Source: Spongiibacteraceae bacterium (GTDB lineage: Bacteria; Pseudomonadota; Gammaproteobacteria; Pseudomonadales; Dasaniaceae). From it: a stretch of DNA of 64,000 nucleotides. Positions 1 to 8,068 of this stretch are shown piece after piece (the stretch's first letter is position 1; each line of letters opens with the position of its first letter). Both the position numbers and the translations under genes were made by a program. The stretch spans positions 1 to 64,000 of the forward strand of contig JANQLG010000050.1 of the NCBI GenBank assembly GCA_028280715.1, given 5' to 3'. A model generated the notes under the pieces. The model was not told the origin of the DNA and made no database searches. It saw only the letters and a list, made by a program, of their open reading frames with translations.

Positions 1-20
1 CACATCACAATAGCACGATA

Positions 21-461
21 CTATTTTTTTATAACAGCCATGGTAAGGCGGGAAATACAACTCAGTTTTCCCCGGCTATCTTCAAGCCTAATTTCCCAGA
101 CTTGCGACATACGGCCACCATGAACCAACGTAGCAGTACCTATCACTTCTCCTTCACTAACGGCACGTAAATGATTGGCATTGACCTCCTGCCCTACACA
201 GTAGTACTGGCTTGAGTCGACAATCAAATTAGCGCCAAGACTGCCTAGCGTTTCGGCCAATACCACATTAACACCACCGTGCACGACACCGTAAGGCTGG
301 ACAGTTCGCGAATCGACGGGCATCGTGCCGCGAATAAAATCTGCCCCTAACTCCGTCACCTGAATACCCAACACCTCACAGGCAGTATTTCTCATAGTGG
401 CATTAATCGCTTCAATACTGGGGGAATCAAACCAAATAGTATCTGTCATGTTATTACTCAA
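21..461 (-). CDS. Hotdog-fold thioesterase, YdiI/MenI-like
   Basis: A 146-residue single-domain hotdog thioesterase that should hydrolyse an acyl-CoA. The central helix carries the HGG segment followed by VVLAE, which in YdiI/MenI proteins holds the catalytic acidic residue. The MPVDSRT stretch before it and the NANH stretch after it match my memory of E. coli YdiI closely. The length is normal for the family and there is no signal peptide, so it is cytosolic. No menaquinone or paaI-type genes lie nearby, so the substrate is open: 1,4-dihydroxy-2-naphthoyl-CoA is only one possibility. A second in-frame ATG four codons in is an equally plausible start, as neither has a strong ribosome site. 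Confidence 0.85.
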   Translation of the reverse strand: MSNNMTDTIWFDSPSIEAINATMRNTACEVLGIQVTELGADFIRGTMPVDSRTVQPYGVVHGGVNVVLAETLGSLGANLIVDSSQYYCVGQEVNANHLRAVSEGEVIGTATLVHGGRMSQVWEIRLEDSRGKLSCISRLTMAVIKK

Positions 462-651
462 CGTTATTATTCAAAATTGCTTTAACGAAAAATGAATGAC
501 TTCTCTTAACTCTCAAGAGAAAAACAGATTTCACAATATTGACTGACAGATAGCAAACTTTGTTAACTGATAAACCTGCGATTATGCAAGGCTACAATGG
601 AAAAGCGCGCGAATGGAAAAACGTGAGGCTTCGATAAATCCACCACCACCT

Positions 652-683
652 AAAAACAAAAGCCATCTGCATAGCAGATGGCT
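652..683 (-). terminator. Rho-independent terminator of the beta-propeller gene
   Basis: A perfect 10-bp stem (AGCCATCTGC at 661-670 with its complement at 674-683) around a 3-nt loop is followed, on the minus strand, by a T-rich run (complement of 652-660). It lies about 40 bp past the stop of the minus-strand gene ending at 724. Confidence 0.85.
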
Positions 684-723
684 TTCTACTGGATATTAGC
701 GGCAATTGCGCTAATACATAAGG

Positions 724-1845
724 TTATTGGCAAGCGCCTAAGGTACCGCCATTTTGGCTGTAGTAATTATCCCAGGCATACAAGCTGGCCAAACGCGTAT
801 TACCATTGAAGCAGATAGTGGTAAAGCCGTTAACTTGCAACTCTTCTATACGCTCTATTCTGAAGCTCACTGCAGGCTCACCGCCCTCCAGAAATGCAAG
901 CAAAGCGTTATAGTCTGGAGTAACAACATAAGCCGTTTGTAACAAACCAAGAGTAAATGGAATATTACGCAAAGCCAATGTGGTTGGGCCTAGCTCCGGG
1001 TTAGCCACTGAACCGCGAGAAACAATCTCAGCATTACTCCAGTCATCTGCACTGTGCAATGTGATGATTTCACTAACAAGGCCACCTTGACTATCAAAGG
1101 TATTAGCGACTGCAGCGATATCACCATGCTTATTAACAACCACACCATCCATCGCAATGGGCTGCCCCATATTGACGAAAGAATAAGCATTAGGGTCATT
1201 CACAGGGACCTTCATAAGAGAACCACCAAGCGGACGTGCTACTAGCAGGTAACCGTCAGGATGATAATCAATACCATTAGGTGCGATAGTAGGGTCGCCA
1301 AAGTTAACAAACACACTGGCATTACCTGCGGTATCCACCTTATAAACCACACCGGCAAACCAATCAGTTACATAAATATTACCTTCAGGGTCACTGGTTA
1401 AATCGTTAGCCAATTGAGGAACACCAGCACCTAACATACCGGTAAAACTAACCAGACTAATTTCTTCACCCGTATCGAGATCATAAACACCCACTTCAGC
1501 AATGCTGGGCTGTGTAGGATCAAATTGAACATAAGGATTTGCAAAAGCGACTAATACACGATCCTGATATTTATCAATATGAATACCAATAGCACTGGGA
1601 GCCAGGCTGGTATGTTGGGAGAATGGCGTTGTTACACCAAAGTCATCAACTTGAAAGACACCACTGTGAAAAACAGAACTCACTAAAAAACGATAATTTT
1701 TTGAATCCCATTCCACACCTTCAGGATGCAATAAAGGAAATTGCGCATCAACCTGACCAGGTAGTAAAGCATAAGCAGAATTTCCAAGTGAGACGAGGGA
1801 AACACTCACTAACAGCAGTAATTTATTGATTATTTTCATATACAT
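724..1845 (-). CDS. Secreted SMP-30/NHL-like beta-propeller protein
   Basis: A 373-residue protein with a Sec signal peptide (about residues 1-26, ending near NSAYA). The body has repeated blade-like segments of the SMP-30/gluconolactonase/NHL type, such as DPEGNIYVTDWFAGVVYKVD and HPDGYLLVARPLGGSLMKV. Propellers of this type include lactonases and binding proteins; I see no clear metal-binding signature that would prove lactonase activity. The last 45 residues, with two cysteines, lie outside the propeller. The gene stands alone with its own terminator, transcribed away from the kinase-like gene at 2150. It probably works in the periplasm or outside the cell; the substrate is unknown. Confidence 0.7.
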   Translation of the reverse strand: MYMKIINKLLLLVSVSLVSLGNSAYALLPGQVDAQFPLLHPEGVEWDSKNYRFLVSSVFHSGVFQVDDFGVTTPFSQHTSLAPSAIGIHIDKYQDRVLVAFANPYVQFDPTQPSIAEVGVYDLDTGEEISLVSFTGMLGAGVPQLANDLTSDPEGNIYVTDWFAGVVYKVDTAGNASVFVNFGDPTIAPNGIDYHPDGYLLVARPLGGSLMKVPVNDPNAYSFVNMGQPIAMDGVVVNKHGDIAAVANTFDSQGGLVSEIITLHSADDWSNAEIVSRGSVANPELGPTTLALRNIPFTLGLLQTAYVVTPDYNALLAFLEGGEPAVSFRIERIEELQVNGFTTICFNGNTRLASLYAWDNYYSQNGGTLGACQ

Positions 1846-2149
1846 TCCTCCTTTAATTTAAAGTGCTTAATGAATGCGGAGGAGAGCATATGCCAGGCAG
1901 TGAAAATAAGTACAGCGAATGCAGCGGTTATAATCGCTCACTTTTACATAAATACCATTGAAATTGACATAACCGTTCAAATACACACATAAACTATTCG
2001 ATTTAAAAAATAACTGACAAAATATTCGCATTAAATAACATCGCATCGCCATTTTTTAATAAACTAGATTTCATACAAATAACACTATTAAATGAAACAG
2101 AGTTACACTTAACACAATACCCATACTAATTTTTTGACGGGAATCACGC
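1846..2149. other. AT-rich divergent intergenic region
   Basis: About 300 bp between two divergent genes, very AT-rich and presumably holding both promoters. A 61-codon minus-strand reading frame inside it has no ribosome site or recognisable content. I see no palindrome strong enough to call an operator. Confidence 0.4.
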
Positions 2150-2911
2150 GTGTTATTTATTAAAAAAACCAACACACTTGACGGCAAAGATTTACTCGCT
2201 GAAGCCGAAGGCATAACCGCCATTCAACAGCTTTTAACTCAGCATGCCATCAATGAGTTAATGACTCCGACCATTAAAACGGTTACTAACAGCAAACTGG
2301 AAATGACCCACATTCAACAAACATCTCCCACACCAGAACAGTGGCAACAATTGGGGACCGGTTTGGCCAAATTGCATAACATTAAGCAAACACAATTTGG
2401 CTGGCACAGCGATAACTTTATTGGATTAGGGCAACAGCTGAATGTGTTGAGTAACGATTGGGCCACATTCTTTATTGACTACCGGTTAACACCGCAAATT
2501 GATCGCATAACTGATCATTCAATAAAAGAATATTTCCTACAGCATTTGGCAACAAGTCAATCAACAATAATTGACCTTCTAGGCACCGTTAACGAAGCAT
2601 CCTTATTACACGGAGACTTATGGAGCGGCAACGTACTATTCAGCAATAATAAGGTCTGGCTAATCGACCCGGCTGTCTATTATGGAGATGCTGAAGTTGA
2701 TATAGCTTTTACAGAAATGTTTGGAAGATTTAATCCATTATTTTATCAAAGCTATTTTGAGTTAAGGCCGCGCAGTAATACTTACCACAAAAAGAAAATC
2801 ATCTACAACCTGTATCATTATTTAAATCACTACAATATTTTTGGCGGTAGTTATTTGCAAGGCTGTGAGCAGGCTTTTGAACAAATTCTTGCAGTTAGCC
2901 GGAATTACTAA
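2150..2911 (+). CDS. Fructosamine kinase family protein
   Basis: A 253-residue member of the fructosamine/ketosamine-3-kinase family (APH-like fold), which phosphorylates glycated amines on proteins so that the adduct falls off. The catalytic loop HGDLWSGN lies near residue 162 and the metal-binding IDPA segment follows about 17 residues later, both as in YniA-type enzymes. The N-terminus is short compared with the usual 285-290 residues, so the nucleotide-binding strand region is trimmed. The start is a GTG with only a weak upstream purine stretch. The protein is cytosolic and monocistronic. Activity on a particular substrate is inferred only from the family. Confidence 0.8.
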   Translation: MLFIKKTNTLDGKDLLAEAEGITAIQQLLTQHAINELMTPTIKTVTNSKLEMTHIQQTSPTPEQWQQLGTGLAKLHNIKQTQFGWHSDNFIGLGQQLNVLSNDWATFFIDYRLTPQIDRITDHSIKEYFLQHLATSQSTIIDLLGTVNEASLLHGDLWSGNVLFSNNKVWLIDPAVYYGDAEVDIAFTEMFGRFNPLFYQSYFELRPRSNTYHKKKIIYNLYHYLNHYNIFGGSYLQGCEQAFEQILAVSRNY

Positions 2912-2979
2912 TCCAGTAAGAGTTCATATCTATGCAAACTCTATTTTTTTAAATCAACATTAAATGCTGAGTGAATAGT

Positions 2980-3864
2980 TTATTGATTAACAGTAGATAG
3001 AAAATCATTATCTTCCTGACATGGATCAACCAGCTCATTCATAGAAATTCTTTTTATATTGTTATAAGTTTCCGGCTGAGATGCCACAAAACGCTTTACA
3101 TACGTATCGTCTAAAACTTCTTTTACCGGCGGTTGACGGTGAATCGACATCAGTAAATCGCTATATTGCTGTTTCCGCTCTTCTGTCAAATCAGGATGGG
3201 CAAATATCAATGTCAGCGGCAGCTCAGTAGCAATATGTAAAGCATGCAATTTATTCTTAATATTTGGTACGGTAACTTCCCACACTACCCGCCCGATTAA
3301 GCCATACTCAACTTCTCCATTAAGTACTTGAAGAACAGTATCATCGGGGCGATTGTTATTAACAAACGTTATCTCTGACAAAACATCTGCAGCATTATTG
3401 TTAATAACATCCTTATATAAATCGATATAGCTAGTAGCTACTGCCACCTTCTTGCCAGCCAGGTCTTGCAAACTTGCGACGTTCTGCCTGCTGATGATAA
3501 TCATTTCAAATCGACTAACTGATTCCACTAATGGCACATATCCCTTTTCCACCAAAGGTTTCCAGAGACGAAAAATAGACGATACTAATGCCTCTTTCGA
3601 CAATTGAAAAAACCGATAAGCCTCGCAGTCACCTCGCGGTATGGCTGCCTCAATTCCCATTTCCTGGCGCATATGATCTATTACCGGTGCAAGCTGCCGG
3701 TGACTAATGGATGCGGGAAGGGAACTATAAATGACTATTTTGTTTTCGGGTTGAAGCTTAGTATTGGCATTGGCATCAACTTCGTTAGCTAAACCAAAAG
3801 ATGAAGCTAATAGAACAAGGATAAATAGAGGTACGCTTATAATCATCACACCATCTGTTAACAA
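2980..3864 (-). CDS. Periplasmic solute-binding protein, PhnD-like
   Basis: A 294-residue exported protein with an N-terminal hydrophobic signal (residues 7-26, ending near GLANE). The body resembles the type 2 periplasmic-binding fold of PhnD/phosphonate-type proteins: the SLQDLAGKKVAVATSY segment followed by LQVLNGEVEYGLIGR is characteristic. No ABC permease or ATPase, histidine kinase or cyclase lies next to it, so it is an orphan binding protein that may act with a remote transporter or a sensor. An internal ATG at residue 7 would give a more usual signal peptide. The ligand cannot be predicted. A distant analogue lies at 40336-41157. Confidence 0.65.
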   Translation of the reverse strand: MLTDGVMIISVPLFILVLLASSFGLANEVDANANTKLQPENKIVIYSSLPASISHRQLAPVIDHMRQEMGIEAAIPRGDCEAYRFFQLSKEALVSSIFRLWKPLVEKGYVPLVESVSRFEMIIISRQNVASLQDLAGKKVAVATSYIDLYKDVINNNAADVLSEITFVNNNRPDDTVLQVLNGEVEYGLIGRVVWEVTVPNIKNKLHALHIATELPLTLIFAHPDLTEERKQQYSDLLMSIHRQPPVKEVLDDTYVKRFVASQPETYNNIKRISMNELVDPCQEDNDFLSTVNQ

Positions 3865-4091
3865 TCTATACGCCGGATATCAAACCGCTTGTTACAGGCA
3901 ACGATATAATAATTAGCATAGCGCAAAAAAAGTAGGCGGAACCCTATCAATTGGAATAGGCCTTAGTATATTTATAACAAATGCAGAGTTACCCCCAGAA
4001 CGACTATTACAACTAATTTATTGCTACAACCAATCTATTTCTTTATGCAGGCATAAATTGGATTTTCCGTTTAGCTTTTTAGCCTCCTCAA

Positions 4092-4601
4092 TTATTGTTT
4101 ATATCGGTAATAAGCCTGTTCCGCCGACATCAACCGAACATCGGAATAACAATATTCGAAGTTGGCATCTCTTTCTTCCACAGAATCTTCAAGCAAATGC
4201 TCATACTTATGTAAGTTCTCTTTCTCCAACTCAACCGCAATAGGCACTGGTGTTTCACTACACACCTGTTCATAAGAGTGCTTTGTACGGTTATAACATT
4301 CCTGGTATGTCTTATTACCTTTTTCAATATTCTTGCAAATTATTTTATCCGGCACCTCAAAGGATATCGTTTCACAGGATTTATGAACGCGATACCCCCG
4401 ATCTAATGCTGCGGAAATATCATCAATTTTGTTTTCAAACGTTGATATTTTTCGCTCATGATATTCAACAGCATGATCTCTATTGCATACATATTCAGCA
4501 CGTTGGCTGGCATCCATCTGTTTAAAATCGTCGAGTGAAACGCAACCTGATAACAGCGACGCAATGAGAACAACAGGATAAGAAATAATTTTCATGACCA
4601 C
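4092..4601 (-). CDS. Putative lipoprotein, function unknown
   Basis: A 169-residue protein with a clear lipoprotein signal: a hydrophobic stretch ends in the lipobox LLSGC (Cys about residue 20). The mature part is charged and mostly helical, with several cysteines (five or six in about 150 residues) that could form disulfides in the periplasm. I do not recognise a family. It is monocistronic, with an AT-rich region on both sides. A start two codons in (MKIIS) is equally likely. Confidence 0.6.
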   Translation of the reverse strand: MVMKIISYPVVLIASLLSGCVSLDDFKQMDASQRAEYVCNRDHAVEYHERKISTFENKIDDISAALDRGYRVHKSCETISFEVPDKIICKNIEKGNKTYQECYNRTKHSYEQVCSETPVPIAVELEKENLHKYEHLLEDSVEERDANFEYCYSDVRLMSAEQAYYRYKQ

Positions 4602-4832
4602 TCCAAAACTGGCTACACAAGCATAGTGTATGCACTGAAGCTGAATCCTGGATGAATGGGTTTAGCCGCGCAGGCTAAGTGAGTAGAACTATTAGTTGTG
4701 CATCACAAACACTATCGAAAAATGATTAGGCGCAGTTAATGATCAGGTACAGTTGAGGAGGTAAGCTGCCGGGCATTTACCTGAAAACCTAGACCTGAAA
4801 GCCTAGACCCGACAGCTGTAGAATAAAACCGA

Positions 4833-5189
4833 TTAGCGATTTAACACATCATCCTTAACACTCATGGCGATACCGGCTACTTCCTGGATATCGGCATTAC
4901 CCACACCCAATTCAGTCAACGTTGAGGCCAGGTTTTCTACCACAGCATCAAAATGCTCTTCATTTAACCCCAGGTGTGCATGGCCCGCACGCATATCTTT
5001 GCCGCTGTAATCATTCGGCCCACCAAACACCATCGTTAAAAAGGCCTTTTGCTTATTGGCCTGGGCCACCATATCCAGGTTTTCAAAAAAACCATTGATG
5101 CGTTCATCTGCCAGAACCTTGTCATAAAATTTATCAACGGCAGCATCCACTGCTGCTTCACCACCCAATCGTTCATACAGGCTGCTCAT
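4833..5189 (-). CDS. Group 1 truncated haemoglobin
   Basis: A 118-residue group I (trHbN-type) truncated haemoglobin. The start SLYERLGGEAAV, the FGGP segment and the AGHAHLGL stretch with the proximal haem histidine are all in place. In this family the haem protein commonly turns nitric oxide plus oxygen into nitrate. The neighbouring gene, divergent at 5344, encodes an NsrR-type nitric-oxide sensor, and the shared intergenic region has a perfect NsrR-like palindrome, so nitric-oxide detoxification under NsrR control is well supported by context. A GAGGG ribosome site sits just upstream of the ATG. Confidence 0.92.
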   Translation of the reverse strand: MSSLYERLGGEAAVDAAVDKFYDKVLADERINGFFENLDMVAQANKQKAFLTMVFGGPNDYSGKDMRAGHAHLGLNEEHFDAVVENLASTLTELGVGNADIQEVAGIAMSVKDDVLNR

Positions 5190-5264
5190 ATTTTTTACCC
5201 TCTTTAAAAATTTGTGATCCCTAATATCTGAATAACTAAATATCTATTCTCCTCTCCAACACGA

Positions 5265-5314
5265 CAAAGATGCATTTTATTTGCATCTTTGTAAGAGGTA
5301 TACTAGATGCATCT
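5265..5314. promoter_or_regulatory. NsrR-type operator with a second half-palindrome
   Basis: A perfect 10-bp inverted repeat, CAAAGATGCA at 5265-5274 and its complement at 5282-5291 with a 7-bp spacer, matches the AAGATGCA...TGCATCTT form of known NsrR sites. A second palindrome, AGATGCATCT, lies at 5305-5314. Between them TATACT (5299-5304) is a likely -10 element for nsrR. The layout suggests that NsrR represses both the haemoglobin gene and itself. Confidence 0.85.
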
Positions 5315-5343
5315 TTTAAAAAAGTAAATGATTTAATACGCAC

Positions 5344-5769
5344 ATGCAGCTAACCAAGCACACAGATTATGCCTTTCGGACTCTCATTTACCTAGCCTCA
5401 GTGCCTGAAGGCAAGCTAACCAGCATCAAACATATCTGTGAATACTACGACATATCCCCTAACCATCTCTCCAAAGTAGTACTTAAGCTAGTTAATCTGG
5501 GGTATGTAAAATCAGTGCGCGGAAAGGGAGGCGGTATATGCCTGGCGCAGTTACCTGCAGCCATCTATCTCAGAGATGTTTTACAGGCCGTAGAGCCCGA
5601 GCTAAACCCGGTAAACTGCAATGAACCACCCTGCCGAATATCGCCCAACTGCCGGCTCAAGCAGGTATTAGGAGGCGCGATGGCTGCATTTTTGGCTTCT
5701 ATGGATGGTATGACCTTGGCCGATATCGTGGTTGATCAACTAGATACCCAGGTCATAACCATTCAATAA
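5344..5769 (+). CDS. nsrR: NsrR, Rrf2-family nitric-oxide-sensing repressor
   Basis: A 141-residue Rrf2-family regulator. The winged-helix half starts MQLTKHTDYAFRTLIYLA as in NsrR, and the three iron-sulfur cysteines are at residues 92, 97 and 103, matching the NsrR spacing C-x4-C-x5-C rather than that of IscR. Nitric oxide destroys the cluster and lifts repression. The divergent truncated haemoglobin gene and the shared operator are the evident target; autoregulation is likely. It ends 37 bp before the convergent gene ending at 5806. Confidence 0.93.
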   Translation: MQLTKHTDYAFRTLIYLASVPEGKLTSIKHICEYYDISPNHLSKVVLKLVNLGYVKSVRGKGGGICLAQLPAAIYLRDVLQAVEPELNPVNCNEPPCRISPNCRLKQVLGGAMAAFLASMDGMTLADIVVDQLDTQVITIQ

Positions 5770-5805
5770 CCGGGCAGCTAAAACCAGATAACTAAAACAA
5801 GGCAA

Positions 5806-6216
5806 CTAACTAACAGGGTCCAGTCGCACAAAATACCGGGGTGGAAACCCTGTCAGAAGCTTTATAACAATACCCAATGGACGCTCACTATTAACACGAT
5901 CATGCTCTGCCCCTTCGATTTTCACAGCACGATACTCTGTGGTCACATCTGAATACGTCACCTCTATTTTGGGGTTTTCCAACGCGCGGTTATACCAGGC
6001 TCGCGGCCAATGATTGGCGGCAACATATAATTTTCCATCCACTTCAAGGCGAGCCACTACGCGAGGATAAGCAGTACCATCGGCATCAAAGGTGGTAATA
6101 ACTTGTGTACTGCCGCCCGCAGGCTGGACATAACCTAGCAGCGATTCAAATGCGACAACTACGCCCACATAAACCCCAAATAAAATAGCGATTATCTTTA
6201 ACGCTTTCATCAACAA
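5806..6216 (-). CDS. Deazaflavin-dependent nitroreductase-like protein (DUF385-like)
   Basis: A 136-residue protein with an N-terminal hydrophobic anchor (residues 3-27) and a split-barrel domain. The stretch YVAANHWPRAWYNRALENP is typical of the Ddn/DUF385 family, whose actinobacterial members use F420. Because the nearby bacteria usually lack F420 in quantity, the cofactor here is uncertain; a flavin is possible. It lies 50 bp downstream of the dioxygenase gene in the same direction, so the two are probably co-transcribed. Confidence 0.65.
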   Translation of the reverse strand: MLMKALKIIAILFGVYVGVVVAFESLLGYVQPAGGSTQVITTFDADGTAYPRVVARLEVDGKLYVAANHWPRAWYNRALENPKIEVTYSDVTTEYRAVKIEGAEHDRVNSERPLGIVIKLLTGFPPRYFVRLDPVS

Positions 6217-6266
6217 CCTCCTGCTCTTTTTATTAATTAGTCAGATTGCCGTAACCAAACTGGCTT

Positions 6267-6917
6267 TTATACCTTTTGTAATACCAACTGGTGGTTATAA
6301 ATTCCCGGCTCATTGACTGCCTCAACCGCGATCATTCGCTGTTGCTCATCTTTACTTTTTCTCGCCAATAACCGATCGCGCTCATTAAGAGGTTCATCAG
6401 GAAAATACATCTGAGTCACCAACTCCTCATAACCCCGCTTACTGATCTTAAAGTGAATATGCGGCGTGCGCCTCCACATAAACGAAACCGGATAAGCGCC
6501 AGGGTATATGGTTTTAAAACGAAACCGACCTTCTTGCCCGCTGAGCACAATTGCCCAACCCTGAAAATTGGGATCTAACGGCGCCTTATTAGTGTCATGT
6601 GGATGTCGATAGCGCCCCGCGGCATTAGCCTGCCACAAATCCACGGTGACATCCTCAATCGGGTTGCCATCGGTGTCCAATACCTGCCCCTGAATGACAA
6701 TAACCCTGCCCTCGGCTATGCCAGCCTGCCCCTCTATTCGCGTAAGATCAAAATCTTTATCCTTTTGTGCCTCGACAGGATAAAAAGGACCTTCGACTTC
6801 AGAAGGTGTAGGGAGTAATTTGGCAAAGACTTTCGCCGCGCTCGTGCCGACTAACAGCCCAAGCACAGTGCTAATAGCGCCCCGTTTTAAAAACAGTCTT
6901 CGATTTGTTTTATTCAT
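6267..6917 (-). CDS. TAT-exported intradiol ring-cleavage dioxygenase
   Basis: A 216-residue intradiol dioxygenase of the protocatechuate/catechol family, which opens catechol rings with non-haem Fe(III). The four expected iron ligands are visible: Tyr in GRYRHPHD, Tyr in PGAYP, and two His in PHIHFK. LPTPSEVEGPFYP is the family's N-terminal core signature. Ahead of it is a twin-arginine signal, NRRLFLKRGAIS, then a hydrophobic run to about residue 32. Folding with iron in the cytosol and export by TAT fits. No beta-ketoadipate genes lie nearby, so the catecholic substrate is unknown. Confidence 0.85.
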   Translation of the reverse strand: MNKTNRRLFLKRGAISTVLGLLVGTSAAKVFAKLLPTPSEVEGPFYPVEAQKDKDFDLTRIEGQAGIAEGRVIVIQGQVLDTDGNPIEDVTVDLWQANAAGRYRHPHDTNKAPLDPNFQGWAIVLSGQEGRFRFKTIYPGAYPVSFMWRRTPHIHFKISKRGYEELVTQMYFPDEPLNERDRLLARKSKDEQQRMIAVEAVNEPGIYNHQLVLQKV

Positions 6918-7051
6918 CGACGGTTATCCCTTATGAATAACACACCAACAACAGAAAACCAGATTAAACCGACTAAATGCTATTTACTACTACAAACATA
7001 CAGCCGATGATTACCATTACGAAATAAAACCGTTCTTTAATAGATGACTAT

Positions 7052-7089
7052 CTATGAGCAACCCAGACAGCTATGAGTAACCCAGACAA
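7052..7089 (+). repeat. 19-nt tandem duplication over a start codon
   Basis: CTATGAGCAACCCAGACAG at 7052-7070 is followed directly by a copy with two changes at 7071-7089. Each carries an ATG. The first opens an 8-codon frame (ATG at 7054, stop at 7078-7080) that overlaps the second ATG at 7073, the start of the gene that follows. Confidence 0.8.
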
Positions 7090-7303
7090 TTATGACAACA
7101 TTCCCGATGTGCGCGACGGCTTGAATAAAAAAGAGCGCGCTATCTTGTACTGCCTGCAACAAACCCAACAGGAACTAGGCGGCAGAAATGTCCCCACGAT
7201 TATGCTCTATGGGCGGGTATTAGAATTAGTGGATATCAGCCAGGAAGAATTCCAAAGCATTCTCAATCGCTTTGTTGGTATGACGAAAACATCGGATCAA
7301 TGA
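7073..7303 (+). CDS. Small conserved-looking protein, function unknown
   Basis: A 76-residue acidic soluble protein. The middle, LNKKERAILYCLQQTQQELG, followed by PTIMLYGRVLELVDISQEEFQSIL, looks like a compact helical fold with some likeness to a winged-helix domain, but I know no named family. The start at 7073 lies in a duplicated 19-nt unit and overlaps the stop of an 8-codon upstream frame, so reinitiation may set its level. It is followed 105 bp later by the SirB-like gene in the same direction. Confidence 0.55.
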   Translation: MSNPDNYDNIPDVRDGLNKKERAILYCLQQTQQELGGRNVPTIMLYGRVLELVDISQEEFQSILNRFVGMTKTSDQ

Positions 7304-7408
7304 ATCAGGTACATTGCAGGGTAGAAAATAGTAAAGTCAAAAACCGTCAACGACTTTTTAAAAATATAAACACATTCATTTTCACTCATTGGTAAAGGCG
7401 TAAACTTT

Positions 7409-7768
7409 ATGCTGGCACTCAAATATATTCATATCAGTCTGGCCGCCCTCTCCATCACCTTATTTGTTGTCCGCTTTGTCAGTCGGGAAGCTGGTGCAGC
7501 GTTTATTCAGGCCAGGTTTTTTAAAATAGCACCTCACTTGATTGATACCTGTCTGCTCATCAGTGGTATTACCTTGGTAGTTATGGTGGGTTATTCGTTG
7601 TGGCCGGTTAATTGGTTATCCATCAAGTTAGTGTTGGTGGTGGCTTATATTGTTAGTGGGTTTGTGGCGATGAAGGCGGTTGATAGGGGTAGGCGTTGGG
7701 GGGCTTTGGTGGTGGCGATGGTGTTTGTTGGGGGGGTTGTTTATTTGGCAATTGGGAAAGGGATTTGA
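7409..7768 (+). CDS. SirB2-family inner-membrane protein
   Basis: A 119-residue protein with four predicted membrane helices. ALKYIHISLAALSITLFVVRF at its start and the HLIDTCLLISGI segment in the middle are typical of the SirB family, which has no established biochemical role. The last 52 bp of coding sequence are repeated 4.47 kb downstream (12181-12232), next to another copy of the dispersed repeat that begins just after this gene. Late codons are unusually G-rich compared with neighbours. Confidence 0.75.
   Translation: MLALKYIHISLAALSITLFVVRFVSREAGAAFIQARFFKIAPHLIDTCLLISGITLVVMVGYSLWPVNWLSIKLVLVVAYIVSGFVAMKAVDRGRRWGALVVAMVFVGGVVYLAIGKGI
7711..7762 (+). repeat. Direct repeat unit 1: sirB-like 3' end
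   Basis: These 52 bp of the SirB-like coding region recur at 12181-12232 in the same orientation with four differences, the last 25 bp being identical. Both copies stand just ahead of a copy of the dispersed palindromic repeat. Confidence 0.85.
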
Positions 7769-7780
7769 GAATAAGGGTTA

Positions 7781-8038
7781 TTTTTTATTTTATTTGCCGG
7801 GGGTTGCCCGGCGGCAAGTCACTTCTTTTGCATGGCCAAAAGAAGTAACCAAGAAAAAGCCACCCTACTTCCGTCGCCCTGCGGGTTCCCTGCGCTTCTC
7901 AAATTTGTTTCGGCACGCGGTCCGAACTCAAAATAAATGATAATCAATCATTTATTTCTCAGACATACGGCCGCTCTAAGGGCCGAAAAAATTCTGCGAT
8001 GCTCGGCGACTACAAAAGGGAATAAAAGTCAAAACCGA
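7781..8038 (+). repeat. Dispersed palindromic repeat, copy A
   Basis: An intergenic repeat between two convergent genes. It shares with copies B-F the GC-rich GGGTTGCCCGGCGGCAAG hairpin, a CTTTTGGCC-type hairpin, the CGTCGCCCTGCGGGTTC block, and the terminal GGCGACT block. The central hairpin is a perfect 11-bp stem (7931-7941 with 7947-7957) around AATCA. Short frames across it are not credible proteins. Confidence 0.85.
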
Positions 8039-8068
8039 AAAACTGTCCCCTGCTTTATTCTCATATTC

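Noticed and set aside
1867-2052. A 61-codon minus-strand frame in the divergent gap
   Set aside because: No ribosome site, AT-rich, no recognisable content.
7680-7940. An 86-codon reading frame over the SirB-like 3' end and repeat A
   Set aside because: Out of frame with the SirB-like gene and continues into repeat sequence.
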